From JBDLID01 sp039715055 (lineage in GTDB: Bacteria; Desulfobacterota; Desulfobulbia; Desulfobulbales; Desulfocapsaceae): a stretch of 10,612 nt of DNA. Positions 1 to 7,152 of this stretch are shown here, piece by piece (position 1 is the first letter of the stretch; every line of letters begins with the position of its first letter). The stretch is taken from positions 1 through 10,612 of the forward strand of contig JBDLID010000106.1 in assembly GCA_039715055.1 (NCBI GenBank), read 5' to 3'. Under the pieces are notes generated by a model. It saw only the letters and a list, made by a program, of their open reading frames with translations, searched no databases and was not told where the DNA came from. The position numbers and the translations under genes are program-made.

Positions 1-513
1 AGTGATCCTGCCGTCAGCGTCATAGGCAGCGACAGACAGCTGGAGATCATCAACCTGGTCAGTTCATGTGCCGGGCCGCTGGGTATGGTCGGTGGTCAAT
101 CACTGGATATGGAAATGGAGCAGCAGGAATTTCCGTTTTCAACCCTTGAACAGATCCATCGCTCCAAGACCGGAGCCCTGATCAGAGGTTCTGTTCTTGC
201 CGGAGCAATTGGTGCCGGCTGCGATGGCGAACAGAAAAAGGCACTGGAGCAGTACGGCGTCAAGATCGGCCTGGCCTTCCAGATTGTCGATGATCTGCTT
301 AACGCCACTGCAACCACCAAGCAGCTTGGCAAGGCTGCAGGCAGTGACGCTGAAAAGGGCAAGGCCACCTACCCTGCCTATTTCGGCATAGACGAGACAC
401 GTAAAATGGCCGCATCCACTGTAAATGAAGCAGTTGACAGCCTGGCAGATTTTGACGAAAGGGCTGAGCCGCTGCGGGAACTTGCCAGGTATATTTATAC
501 CCGCTCCAACTGA
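1..513 (+). CDS. ispA: Polyprenyl (farnesyl/geranylgeranyl) diphosphate synthase, C-terminal part
   Basis: This is the 3' end of a trans-isoprenyl diphosphate synthase gene; the reading frame is open from base 1, so the start lies outside the window. The enzyme condenses isopentenyl diphosphate with allylic diphosphates in the cytoplasm to give farnesyl or geranylgeranyl diphosphate. About 170 residues are visible. They include the GGQSLD motif (visible residues 31-36), the second aspartate-rich region FQIVDDLLN (about 93-101), and the LGK..GSD..KGKATYP segment usual for IspA proteins. The third Asp of the second DDxxD motif is Asn here; I recall this variant from related bacteria, so it need not mean loss of function. 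The first DDxxD motif, which would help define chain length, is outside the window. dxs follows 91 bases downstream on the same strand, which fits an isoprenoid operon. The family is clear, but the exact product length cannot be read from this part. Confidence 0.88.
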   Translation, partial: SDPAVSVIGSDRQLEIINLVSSCAGPLGMVGGQSLDMEMEQQEFPFSTLEQIHRSKTGALIRGSVLAGAIGAGCDGEQKKALEQYGVKIGLAFQIVDDLLNATATTKQLGKAAGSDAEKGKATYPAYFGIDETRKMAASTVNEAVDSLADFDERAEPLRELARYIYTRSN

Positions 514-514
514 A

Positions 515-536
515 ACCCTGAGCTTTTAATCAGGGT
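515..536 (+). other. Short perfect inverted repeat between ispA and dxs
   Basis: ACCCTGA (515-521) and TCAGGGT (530-536) form a perfect 7-bp stem with an 8-base AT-rich loop, starting two bases after the ispA stop. No U-tract follows, so it is not a convincing intrinsic terminator. It may be a processing or attenuation hairpin that tunes dxs relative to ispA, or it may be chance. Confidence 0.3.
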
Positions 537-604
537 CACCTAATTGGAAGAAATTTTAAAGTCTGGAGCGCAAAACCGGCTTCGACGGATAATGGACTAT
601 TAAT

Positions 605-2515
605 ATGTTGACCACCAGTGACCAGGTAGACAGCAAAACCTCTGAGATACGGCTCAAGGATATCAACTCTCCCGTAGATATCCGGGACCTTGATAACAGC
701 CAGCTTGAGCTGATCGCAAAAGATATTCGCAGCGAAATCATCACAACCGTGGCCAAGACCGGCGGCCACCTGGCACCAAGCCTCGGAGTGGTGGAGCTCA
801 CCCTTGCCCTGCACAAGGTTTTCAATACTCCTGAAGACAAGCTGATCTGGGATGTCGGGCACCAGGTCTATGCCCATAAACTGATCACCGGCCGCAGAGA
901 AAAATTTCACACCATCCGCCAGTACAAGGGGTTGAGTGGTTTTCCTAAATTCTCAGAAAGCGAATACGATGCCCTGGAAACCGGTCACGCCTCCACCTCG
1001 CTGTCGGCAGCTTTGGGCATGACATTAGGTAAGGATATTAAGGGAGACAGTAACAAGGTCATTGCCGTGATTGGCGACGGATCCATGACAGGCGGCATGG
1101 CCTTTGAGGCGCTGAACCAGGCTGGACACCTTGACAAGGACCTTATCGTTATCCTCAACGACAACGAGATGTCAATCGCGGAAAATGTCGGTGCAATGTC
1201 CTCTTTTCTCTCCCGCCAGCTGACAAGCCAGACCGTTCGAAGACTCAGAAAACACGTCTCCACCCGGCTCAAAGAGCTCTCAGGTGTAGGTCCGAGGTTT
1301 CTCAACGTCCTGAAGAAAAGCGAAGAGAATATCAAGCACTTCTTTACCCCGGGCATGATCTTTGAGGCGTTGAAAATCTGTTATATCGGTCCGATCAACG
1401 GTAATGATCTCGACGACCTGATCCCGACCCTTGAAAACGTGCGGGATAACATGGATGGCCCTGTTCTGGTCCATGTCCTGACCAAAAAGGGCAAGGGGTA
1501 TGAGCCTGCGGAAACAAATCCCGGCAACTATCACGGTCTCGGCCCCTTTGACATTGAGACCGGTGATCCTGTGCCGTCAACCGGACCGGTCAGCTACACC
1601 AAGGTGTTCGGCGATACCCTGGTGGGGCTTGCCGAAAAAAATGATAAAATCACTGCCATTTCGGCTGCCATGCCGGCGGGTACCGGGCTGACTGAATTTG
1701 CCAAACGGTTTCCCGACCGATTCTTTGACGTTGGTATTGCCGAGCAGCATGCGGTCACCTTTGGAGCTGGGCTGGCTCTTGAAGGCATGCATCCGGTGAT
1801 TGCCATCTACTCCACATTTTTCCAGAGATCGCTGGACCAGATTATTCATGATCTCTGTATTCCAAACCTGCCGGTGACTCTTGCCATTGACCGTGGCGGA
1901 GTAGTGGGTGACGACGGTGAGACTCACCACGGTGTCTTTGACATCTCTTTTCTCCGCTTCATCCCCAACCTGATCTACATGGCGCCCAAGGATGAAGACG
2001 AGCTGCAGCATATGCTGCACACCGCCATCACCATCAACGGCCCGACAGCCATCCGCTACCCGCGTGGCAGCGGTGAGGATGTTAAGCTGTCACAAGAACT
2101 GGTTGCCCTGGAGGTCGGCAAAGGTGAACTGTTGCGGGAAGGCGGAGACATCACCCTGGTACCGGTCGGCAACCGGGTCTACCCTGCCCTGCGTGCCGCA
2201 GAAGGTCTGTCCAAAATCGGCATTGAGGCCGCGGTAATCAACCCACGTTTTATCAAGCCCCTTGACGGAGAGTTGATCTGTCACTGGGCCGAAAAAACCG
2301 GTCACCTGATCACCATAGAAGACAACGTCAAACAGGGCGGCTTCGGCTCATCAATACTTGAGCTTCTTTCATCGAAACAGTTGAACTCCGTGAAAACTGA
2401 AATTCTAGGTCACCCGAACCATTTCATCGAACACGGTCCCCAGAAAACCCTCTGGAAAAACAGTCACATCGACTCCCCGTCGATCATCAACAGTGGTATC
2501 CAACTGGTCAAATAG
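605..2515 (+). CDS. dxs: 1-deoxy-D-xylulose-5-phosphate synthase
   Basis: DXS condenses pyruvate with glyceraldehyde 3-phosphate, using thiamine diphosphate, to give 1-deoxy-D-xylulose 5-phosphate, the entry step of the MEP isoprenoid pathway. The 636-residue protein is full length for the family. The N-terminal region has GGHLAPSLGVVELTLALH (53-70), with the conserved His at 55. The ThDP motif begins GDGSMTGG (157-164) and ends at the NDNEMSI segment (185-191). The central pyrimidine-binding region contains DVGIAEQHAVTFGAGLAL (375-392), with catalytic Glu380. DRGGVVGDDGETHHGVFD (429-446) and a C-terminal transketolase domain follow. The ATG at 605 gives about 17 residues ahead of the usual start of homology (KDINSPVDIRDLD). 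No strong Shine-Dalgarno precedes it, so the exact start is less sure than the identity. It probably shares a transcript with the upstream ispA gene. Its 3' end is clear of the next gene if that gene starts at 2589. Confidence 0.97.
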   Translation: MLTTSDQVDSKTSEIRLKDINSPVDIRDLDNSQLELIAKDIRSEIITTVAKTGGHLAPSLGVVELTLALHKVFNTPEDKLIWDVGHQVYAHKLITGRREKFHTIRQYKGLSGFPKFSESEYDALETGHASTSLSAALGMTLGKDIKGDSNKVIAVIGDGSMTGGMAFEALNQAGHLDKDLIVILNDNEMSIAENVGAMSSFLSRQLTSQTVRRLRKHVSTRLKELSGVGPRFLNVLKKSEENIKHFFTPGMIFEALKICYIGPINGNDLDDLIPTLENVRDNMDGPVLVHVLTKKGKGYEPAETNPGNYHGLGPFDIETGDPVPSTGPVSYTKVFGDTLVGLAEKNDKITAISAAMPAGTGLTEFAKRFPDRFFDVGIAEQHAVTFGAGLALEGMHPVIAIYSTFFQRSLDQIIHDLCIPNLPVTLAIDRGGVVGDDGETHHGVFDISFLRFIPNLIYMAPKDEDELQHMLHTAITINGPTAIRYPRGSGEDVKLSQELVALEVGKGELLREGGDITLVPVGNRVYPALRAAEGLSKIGIEAAVINPRFIKPLDGELICHWAEKTGHLITIEDNVKQGGFGSSILELLSSKQLNSVKTEILGHPNHFIEHGPQKTLWKNSHIDSPSIINSGIQLVK

Positions 2516-2588
2516 ACAATTGCAGCACACTGATTCAAGGCCTCTCAAAGAACTCTTCAGTTATCCGCCGTTCAGGTTGACAGCAAAA

Positions 2589-2933
2589 ATGGACCTGGTA
2601 GCGCTCTCTTTCAAATCCCTCACCTTCTCTCTCATCCTCATCATCCTGCCAGTGACTCTCCAGGCAGAGGAGTGGTATATGGCCTCACGCCACGGGGAGT
2701 GTGTTTCCCTCAAGGAAATAAACAGTACGATGCAGGTTGTCAGAGGTGCCGAAACACCAAAACAAATGGCTGCTAAACTTAAAGAGGCCGGTGTAAAATA
2801 CACGCTCAAACCTCTTCGTTCGGCTGAGGAAGGTCTTTACAGGCTGGATGTGCCCAGTACGGAGTGGGCGATGCTGCTTGTCAAAAAAAAATTCTGTAAA
2901 GAAGTTCTTAAGCAAGCGGCCTCTGAACAGTGA
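2589..2933 (+). CDS. Small exported protein of unknown function
   Basis: I do not recognise this 114-residue protein. It begins with a plausible Sec signal peptide: a short N-terminus with one Lys (residue 9), then a hydrophobic core SLTFSLILIILPVTLQA, with a likely cut before EEWYMA. The mature part would be about 88 residues and periplasmic. It has two cysteines, in HGEC near its N-terminus and in KKFC near its C-terminus, which could form one disulfide. The frame is open further upstream to an ATG at 2493 inside dxs, but that start would bury the signal peptide behind 32 extra residues, so 2589 is preferred. No strong ribosome binding site is visible for either. It lies 73 bases after dxs and may be read through from it. 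Its stop is three bases from the stop of the convergent pstB gene. Export is an inference from sequence; the role is unknown. Confidence 0.65.
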   Translation: MDLVALSFKSLTFSLILIILPVTLQAEEWYMASRHGECVSLKEINSTMQVVRGAETPKQMAAKLKEAGVKYTLKPLRSAEEGLYRLDVPSTEWAMLLVKKKFCKEVLKQAASEQ

Positions 2934-2936
2934 CAT

Positions 2937-3836
2937 TCAACCGAATCGACCGGTAATGTAATCCTCTGTCAGCTGGTGTGCCGGTCGTGTAAAGAGGACA
3001 TCGGTCTTGCCGACTTCAAGAAGATCGCCGAGATGGAAATAGGCGGTGCGATGTGACACCCGCGCCGCCTGCTGCATGTTGTGGGTGACAATCACAATGG
3101 TGTACTGAGTGGTCAACTCAGTGATCAACTCTTCAATGGTAGCGGTGGCGATTGGGTCGAGGGCGGAGCAAGGCTCATCCATGAGGATGACCTCGGGACT
3201 GACGGCAATGGCCCGCGCAATGCAGAGCCGCTGCTGCTGACCTCCTGAAAGACCGGTGCCGGGGTGATCCAGTTGATCCTTGACCTCGTCCCAGAGTCCT
3301 GCTTTGATCAACGAGGTTTCAACAATCTCGTCCAGCTCTGATTTCACCGCGGCAAGCCCGTGAATTGTCGGCCCGTAGGCAATATTGTCGTAGATCGACT
3401 TGGGAAACGGGTTTGGTTTCTGAAAGACTATGCCGACCTCGGCACGGAGCGGCACCACGTCTATCCTCTTGTCATAGATATCAACATCGTCGAGCTTGAT
3501 CTCTCCTGTTACCCGGCAGCTGTCGATGGTGTCGTTCATCCGGTTCAGGCAGCGGAGAAACGTTGACTTACCACAGCCGGAAGGCCCGATCATAGCCAGC
3601 ACCTCGTTTTCACCAATATCGATGGAGACGTTTCTGATGGCATGTTTCTCGCCGTAATAGACGTTCACATCCCGACATGTCATTCGTGCGTTGTCCAGAA
3701 AAGGATTCCCTGCGGTAGTTCTGTCGTCGCGACTGACCAGGTTGGTGGATCGGCTCTTTTTCAAATTTTCAGTATCAAGATTTATTTCAGTGGGAGTGGT
3801 GCCTGACAGTGTCTGCAGCATTTCGTTTTCCGCCAT
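2937..3836 (-). CDS. pstB: Phosphate ABC transporter ATP-binding protein PstB
   Basis: PstB is the ATPase that powers the PstSCAB high-affinity phosphate importer on the cytoplasmic face of the inner membrane. The 299-residue protein has Walker A GPSGCGKST (84-92), the Q-loop segment VFQKPNPFPKSIYDN (137-151) typical of PstB, the signature LSGGQQQRLCIARAIAV (196-212), Walker B VILMDEP (216-222) and the switch His in IVTHNMQQA (252). All key residues are present. It has an N-terminal extension of about 50 residues before the usual PstB start (MTCRDVNVYYG), rich in Thr, Asn and charged residues. The long start at 3836 is supported by an AGGA element about nine bases upstream on the - strand, so I keep it. 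The gene is downstream of pstS with a 92-base gap that contains a strong hairpin. Having pstS between pstA and pstB is not the textbook pstSCAB order. Confidence 0.97.
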   Translation of the reverse strand: MAENEMLQTLSGTTPTEINLDTENLKKSRSTNLVSRDDRTTAGNPFLDNARMTCRDVNVYYGEKHAIRNVSIDIGENEVLAMIGPSGCGKSTFLRCLNRMNDTIDSCRVTGEIKLDDVDIYDKRIDVVPLRAEVGIVFQKPNPFPKSIYDNIAYGPTIHGLAAVKSELDEIVETSLIKAGLWDEVKDQLDHPGTGLSGGQQQRLCIARAIAVSPEVILMDEPCSALDPIATATIEELITELTTQYTIVIVTHNMQQAARVSHRTAYFHLGDLLEVGKTDVLFTRPAHQLTEDYITGRFG

Positions 3837-3853
3837 ATTATTTTATCCTGGCT

Positions 3854-3904
3854 GACCTGTTACGGGATATCAAGGACTCAGAACCCGGCATCCCGCAACA
3901 GGTC
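3854..3904 (-). promoter_or_regulatory. Long hairpin between pstS and pstB
   Basis: The 15-base arms at 3854-3868 and 3890-3904 pair fully on the - strand transcript, with one G-U wobble, around a 21-base loop. On the + strand the same position would be an A-C mismatch, so the structure fits the pst mRNA better. No U-tract follows. It ends about 18 bases before the pstB start and close to its ribosome binding site. The likely role is to protect the 3' end of a pstS transcript or to lower pstB expression relative to pstS. This is an inference from position and structure. Confidence 0.6.
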
Positions 3905-3928
3905 AAATAAACTTCCTGAACTGTGTAT

Positions 3929-5041
3929 TTACTTGAGAACAAGTGGATTCAGATTTTCCACATCGGCTGAGAACTTTGCTCTCTCATCCTGCGGCATGGG
4001 GATCATGCCCTTATCGGCCAGGTAGCCTTCGTCACCCCAGGCCTTGTCCGATGTGAATTCGGCAAGGTATCCCTTGATACCGGGAATGACAGCGACATGA
4101 GCTTTTTTCACATAGAAATAAAGCGGCCTTGATACCGGATAACTGCCGTCGGCGATCCCTTCAAATGTGGGGACATGACCGTCGATCTCAGAGCCCTGTA
4201 CCTTGTCCTCGTTCTGGTCGAGAAAGGAGTAGCCGAAAATCCCGAGGGCACCGGGATTGGCTTCCAGTTTTTGAACGATGAGGTTGTCGTTCTCACCGGC
4301 CTCGATGTAGGCACCGTCTTCACGGATGGAGTGTGCTACATGCTTGAAAACCGTCTTGCCTTTATTGTTAAAAGCGCTCTCAGGGATTCCGAGTTTTGTC
4401 ATCAGGGACTTGACGTCCTCCCCTTTGGCCTTGCGCAGTCCCTTGAGGTCTGCAAAGGTCTTGGCACCACCCTCCATGGCGAGCTCGGCAAAGGCGTCCC
4501 GGGTTCCAGAAGTTGGAGGCGGCCCGAGGACTTCAATTTTGGTGGCGGGCAGAGAAGGGTTGACGTCTTTCCAGGTCTTGTGCGGGTTGTCAATGAGTTT
4601 ACCGCTGCTGTCCGGCACCTGCTTGGCCAGGGCGAGAAAGATATCCCTTCGGGTCAGCTTCATCGCCTTTGTCTTTTTGGAGTTTGCCAGAACGATTCCG
4701 TCATAGCCTACTTTCACCTCAATGATGTCTTTGATTCCATTGGCCTGACATTTGTCATATTCGGACTTCTTGATCCTTCGTGAGGCGTTGGTGATATCCG
4801 GGTGGGTAATCCCTACTCCGGTACAAAAAAGTTTTAGTCCCCCTCCTGATCCGGTTGATTCAACCTTGGGAGTGGAGAATTTGGTGGATCTGCCGAACTG
4901 CTCAGCAACGGTGGTCGCAAATGGATATACCGTGGATGAGCCAACGATGGACACATAGTCCCTTGCACTGACAATACCGCTGAAAATAGTTGATCCACCA
5001 ATCACTGCGGCCGCTGTCATGATAACTGTCTTCTTAAACAT
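3929..5041 (-). CDS. pstS: Phosphate ABC transporter substrate-binding protein PstS
   Basis: PstS is the periplasmic receptor that binds inorganic phosphate and delivers it to the PstC-PstA channel. The 370-residue precursor starts with a signal peptide (MFKKTVIMTAAAV..., likely cut after residue 26 in GIVSA/RDYV). The phosphate-binding loops of the family are visible: GSSTVYPF (34-41), ESTGSGGGLKLF (61-72) and TSGTRDAF (177-184). There is no lipobox Cys at the cleavage site, so it should be soluble in the periplasm. The start at 5041 has a good AGGAG ribosome binding site just upstream on the - strand. It lies 116 bases after pstA and 92 bases before pstB. I looked for a Pho-box-like direct repeat (CTGTCAT type) in front of it and did not see a convincing one. 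Identity is very sure. Confidence 0.96.
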   Translation of the reverse strand: MFKKTVIMTAAAVIGGSTIFSGIVSARDYVSIVGSSTVYPFATTVAEQFGRSTKFSTPKVESTGSGGGLKLFCTGVGITHPDITNASRRIKKSEYDKCQANGIKDIIEVKVGYDGIVLANSKKTKAMKLTRRDIFLALAKQVPDSSGKLIDNPHKTWKDVNPSLPATKIEVLGPPPTSGTRDAFAELAMEGGAKTFADLKGLRKAKGEDVKSLMTKLGIPESAFNNKGKTVFKHVAHSIREDGAYIEAGENDNLIVQKLEANPGALGIFGYSFLDQNEDKVQGSEIDGHVPTFEGIADGSYPVSRPLYFYVKKAHVAVIPGIKGYLAEFTSDKAWGDEGYLADKGMIPMPQDERAKFSADVENLNPLVLK

Positions 5042-5105
5042 TTTTAACTCCTGTACATGTTGATCTGATCTTAAAACTGCACCTGTTTAATATGAGGCGA
5101 AAATT

Positions 5106-5141
5106 AACAGCCGTACATTAGAGATACGTTAGGTGGCTGTT
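5106..5141 (-). terminator. Possible weak hairpin terminator between pstA and pstS
   Basis: AACAGCC (5106-5112) and GGCTGTT (5135-5141) form a perfect 7-bp stem around a 22-base loop. On the - strand a short AATTTT run follows; on the + strand a TTGTTTTT run follows, although no + strand gene precedes it. The stem is short and the loop large, so it could only be a weak terminator or attenuator between pstA and pstS. If it works, pstS and pstB would need their own promoter in the remaining gap (5042-5105), where I see no clear -35/-10 pair. Confidence 0.3.
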
Positions 5142-5157
5142 TGTTTTTCATCAGAAC

Positions 5158-6438
5158 CTACCACCGTCTTTCAAATTTATTGCGCAGGTAGACAGCGGTG
5201 CCGTTCATTAAGATCAGAAAGGTGAGCAGCACCATGATGGCAGCCGAGGTTCGTTCGACAAACGCGCGTTCAGGGCTGTCTGCCCAGAGATAGATCTGTA
5301 CGGGCAGGGCCGTTGCCGGATCTGTTACGCCTGAGGGGATATCAACTATAAAGGCCACCATGCCGATCATCAGCAGAGGAGCGCTTTCGCCAAGGGCACG
5401 TGCCATGCCGATGATGGTGCCGGTCAGCATCCCCGGCATGGCCAGGGGCAGGACGTGATGAAACATCGCCTGCATCTTTGACGCGCCCACCCCAAGAGCG
5501 GCTTCACGGATGGACGGCGGAACCGACTGCAGAGAGACCCTTCCTGTGATGATAATGGTGGGCAGGGTCATCAGAGAAAGGACCAGGCCGCCGACAAGTG
5601 GGGCTGAACGCGGCAGATGGAAAAAGTTGAGAAAGACGGCAAGTCCCAGCAGGCCGAAAACGATTGAAGGGACAGCGGCGAGGTTGTTGATGTTCACTTC
5701 GATGATATCGGTGATTCTGTTTTTTACGGCAAACTCTTCAAGGTAGATGGCGGCACCGATACCGATGGGAAAGGAAAGCACCAGGGTGATGACCAGCATG
5801 TAAAAAGAGCCCATGACCGCTCCCAGGATACCTGCCGATTCCGGTTCACGTGAGTCTCCATTTGAAAAAAAGCCGATATTGAATCGAGACTCTACCCTTT
5901 CCTCGGCGATCAGCCGGTCTACCCAGCTAATCTGCAAATCATTCATCCTTCTTTCGGTTTCAGGGAGGCGGCGGTCGATATAGCCCTTCATCAGCATGTC
6001 GAAATCATCATCGGCCAGCAGCCAGACCGGTTGAGTCTGTCCCGAAAGCGCAGGTTCGGTAAGCACCATGTCACGAAGCTGGAAAGCGGCGCCACTGGAG
6101 ACAAGACCGTAGAGCTTCTTTTTTTCTTTTCTCTTCTTCACCTCGGGAAAGGCTTTTCGCAGACTCTTTTTGATCAGCACGGAATAGTTGGCATTGGCCG
6201 GATCTTTGACATCAATGACAGACTCTACAAATGTGATATCGATCTTGACCCTGGTCTGATAAAAGGCCTTGTAGCCGTTCATAAATATGGAGGAAAAAAG
6301 AAACACCAGAAAGACAAGACTGAAGATGATGGCTGACAGCCCCATCATTTTAAATCTTCGCTCTTTTTTATATCGTTTGGCCAGACCTTGCTGGACAATC
6401 TCCATGGTTCTTGGTCTGCTCATTTTTTTCTCACTCAT
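5158..6438 (-). CDS. pstA: Phosphate ABC transporter permease PstA, long form
   Basis: PstA is one of the two inner-membrane channel subunits of the phosphate importer. The protein (426 residues from this start) has one N-terminal transmembrane helix (about 32-54). A hydrophilic, presumably periplasmic insert of about 145 residues follows. The usual permease core runs from about residue 205 to the end, and its EAA loop EAALGVGASKMQAMFHHVLP (312-331) contacts PstB. This makes it longer than the roughly 300-residue E. coli type; the N-terminal insert resembles the DUF3333 type of PstA. I chose the ATG at 6438 because it overlaps the pstC stop (ATGAGTGA) and is preceded by AGGGA at normal spacing. 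The frame stays open to an ATG at 6480, but no ribosome binding site is visible there. Overlapping stop and start suggest translational coupling to pstC, which here is broken. Confidence 0.94.
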   Translation of the reverse strand: MSEKKMSRPRTMEIVQQGLAKRYKKERRFKMMGLSAIIFSLVFLVFLFSSIFMNGYKAFYQTRVKIDITFVESVIDVKDPANANYSVLIKKSLRKAFPEVKKRKEKKKLYGLVSSGAAFQLRDMVLTEPALSGQTQPVWLLADDDFDMLMKGYIDRRLPETERRMNDLQISWVDRLIAEERVESRFNIGFFSNGDSREPESAGILGAVMGSFYMLVITLVLSFPIGIGAAIYLEEFAVKNRITDIIEVNINNLAAVPSIVFGLLGLAVFLNFFHLPRSAPLVGGLVLSLMTLPTIIITGRVSLQSVPPSIREAALGVGASKMQAMFHHVLPLAMPGMLTGTIIGMARALGESAPLLMIGMVAFIVDIPSGVTDPATALPVQIYLWADSPERAFVERTSAAIMVLLTFLILMNGTAVYLRNKFERRW

Positions 6439-7036
6439 ATTCTTCCCTGTATTTTCTGACGATGTAGAGGGCAATGACATTGAGGATCAGGGTGACAACA
6501 AATAAAAGCAGGCCAAGGGCGAAGGCGGCCAGGGTCTTGGGGCTGTCAAACTCCTGATCACCCACCAGCAGGGTAACGATCTGGACGGTCACCGTTGTAA
6601 CCGCCTGCAGCGGGTTGGCTGTCAGGTTGGCTGACAATCCGGCAGCCATGACGACAATCATGGTTTCACCGATGGCCCTTGATATCGCCAGCAGAATTCC
6701 TCCGACAATTCCCGGCAGGGCAGCCGGGATAACAACATTCTTGACAGTTTCGGACTTGGTCGCCCCCAGCCCGTAGGAACCGTCACGCAGTGCCTGGGGC
6801 ACCGCGTTGATCACATCGTCTGATATGGACATGACAAAGGGAATGATCATGATACCCATGATGAGACCGGCGGCAAGGGCGGACTCAGAGGAGACTTCAA
6901 GCCCGACAGCGGTCCCCGCATTTCGAATGAGCGGCGCAACAACCAGGGCGGCAAAAAAACCGTAGACCACCGTCGGCACTCCTGCCAGAATTTCAATGAG
7001 CGGCTTGGCAAAGGTCCGCATTCTTTTGGAGCTGTA
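6431..7036 (-). pseudogene. pstC: Truncated phosphate permease gene pstC (3' part only)
   Basis: The frame encodes the C-terminal part of a PstC permease: IEILAGVPTVVYGFFAAL at the start of the permease core, the EAA-type loop RDGSYGLGATKSETV, and RAIGETMIVVMAAG, ending in YIVRKYREEYE. PstC proteins are about 300 residues, or longer in the form that pairs with long PstA. Only about 200 residues remain, and the N-terminal helices and any periplasmic insert are missing. Going upstream, recognisable PstC sequence (YSSKRMRTFAKP) stops at about 7036. It is replaced by an attC-like sequence with an in-frame TAG at 7067-7069. The first ATG in the remnant is at 7021, with no ribosome binding site. 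The gene is therefore probably inactive, although pstA translation was likely coupled to it. A separate full pstC may exist elsewhere. A chimeric assembly at 7036-7040 could give the same picture and has not been excluded. Confidence 0.85.
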
Positions 7037-7037
7037 C

Positions 7038-7067
7038 CCGGCGGTCCCTTGCAGCGCCTTGTTATGC
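7038..7067 (-). repeat. Left half of an attC recombination site, truncated at pstC
   Basis: On the - strand this reads GCATAACAAGGCGCTGCAAG, then GGACCGCCGGG. GCATAAC matches the R'' core (RYYYAAC) with one deviation and is complementary to a GTTATGC-type R' core. The TAACAA start and the CTGCAAG..GAC body are what left (R''-L'') halves of attC sites look like. The matching right half (L'-R' ending in GTTRRRY) should follow after a loop, but the sequence enters pstC instead. It would be the 3' end of the cassette that starts at 7523. This is a pattern judgment by eye. Confidence 0.6.
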
Positions 7068-7152
7068 TATTTTGTTAATATATTAGACAGATACACATGC
7101 TGTGCTTGCTGCCTTTTAGTTTTTGTGCCGAGCGCTACCGTGTTATTCGGCG
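7068..7152 (-). other. Non-coding tail of the cassette
   Basis: These 85 bases between the cassette gene stop and the half attC hold no ORF. A 5-bp stem (GCCGA 7127-7131, TCGGC 7147-7151, loop 15) lies directly after the stop codon. Inside it, GAATAAC on the - strand (7142-7148) resembles a second, weaker attC R'' core followed by ACGGTAGCGCTCGGC. No right-half partner (GTTRRRY) is present on that strand up to 7068, so I do not call it an attC site. Confidence 0.35.

Noticed and set aside
1577..2020. Minus-strand ORF of 147 codons inside dxs
   Set aside because: Antisense shadow of a conserved catalytic region; no recognisable protein features.
4175..4783. Long + strand ORF of 202 codons antisense to pstS
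   Set aside because: It is the complement of a strongly conserved gene, has no recognisable domain or ribosome binding site, and is explained by pstS codon bias.
5042..5105. Pho box upstream of pstS
   Set aside because: No CTGTCAT-type direct repeats at 11-base spacing could be found by eye on either strand.
6439..6480. Upstream ATG at 6480 as the pstA start
   Set aside because: No ribosome binding site; the ATG at 6438 has AGGGA and overlaps the pstC stop in the usual coupled manner.
7130..7152. GAATAAC at 7142-7148 as the start of a complete attC directly after the cassette gene
   Set aside because: No right-half partner ending in GTTRRRY occurs on the - strand between it and 7068.
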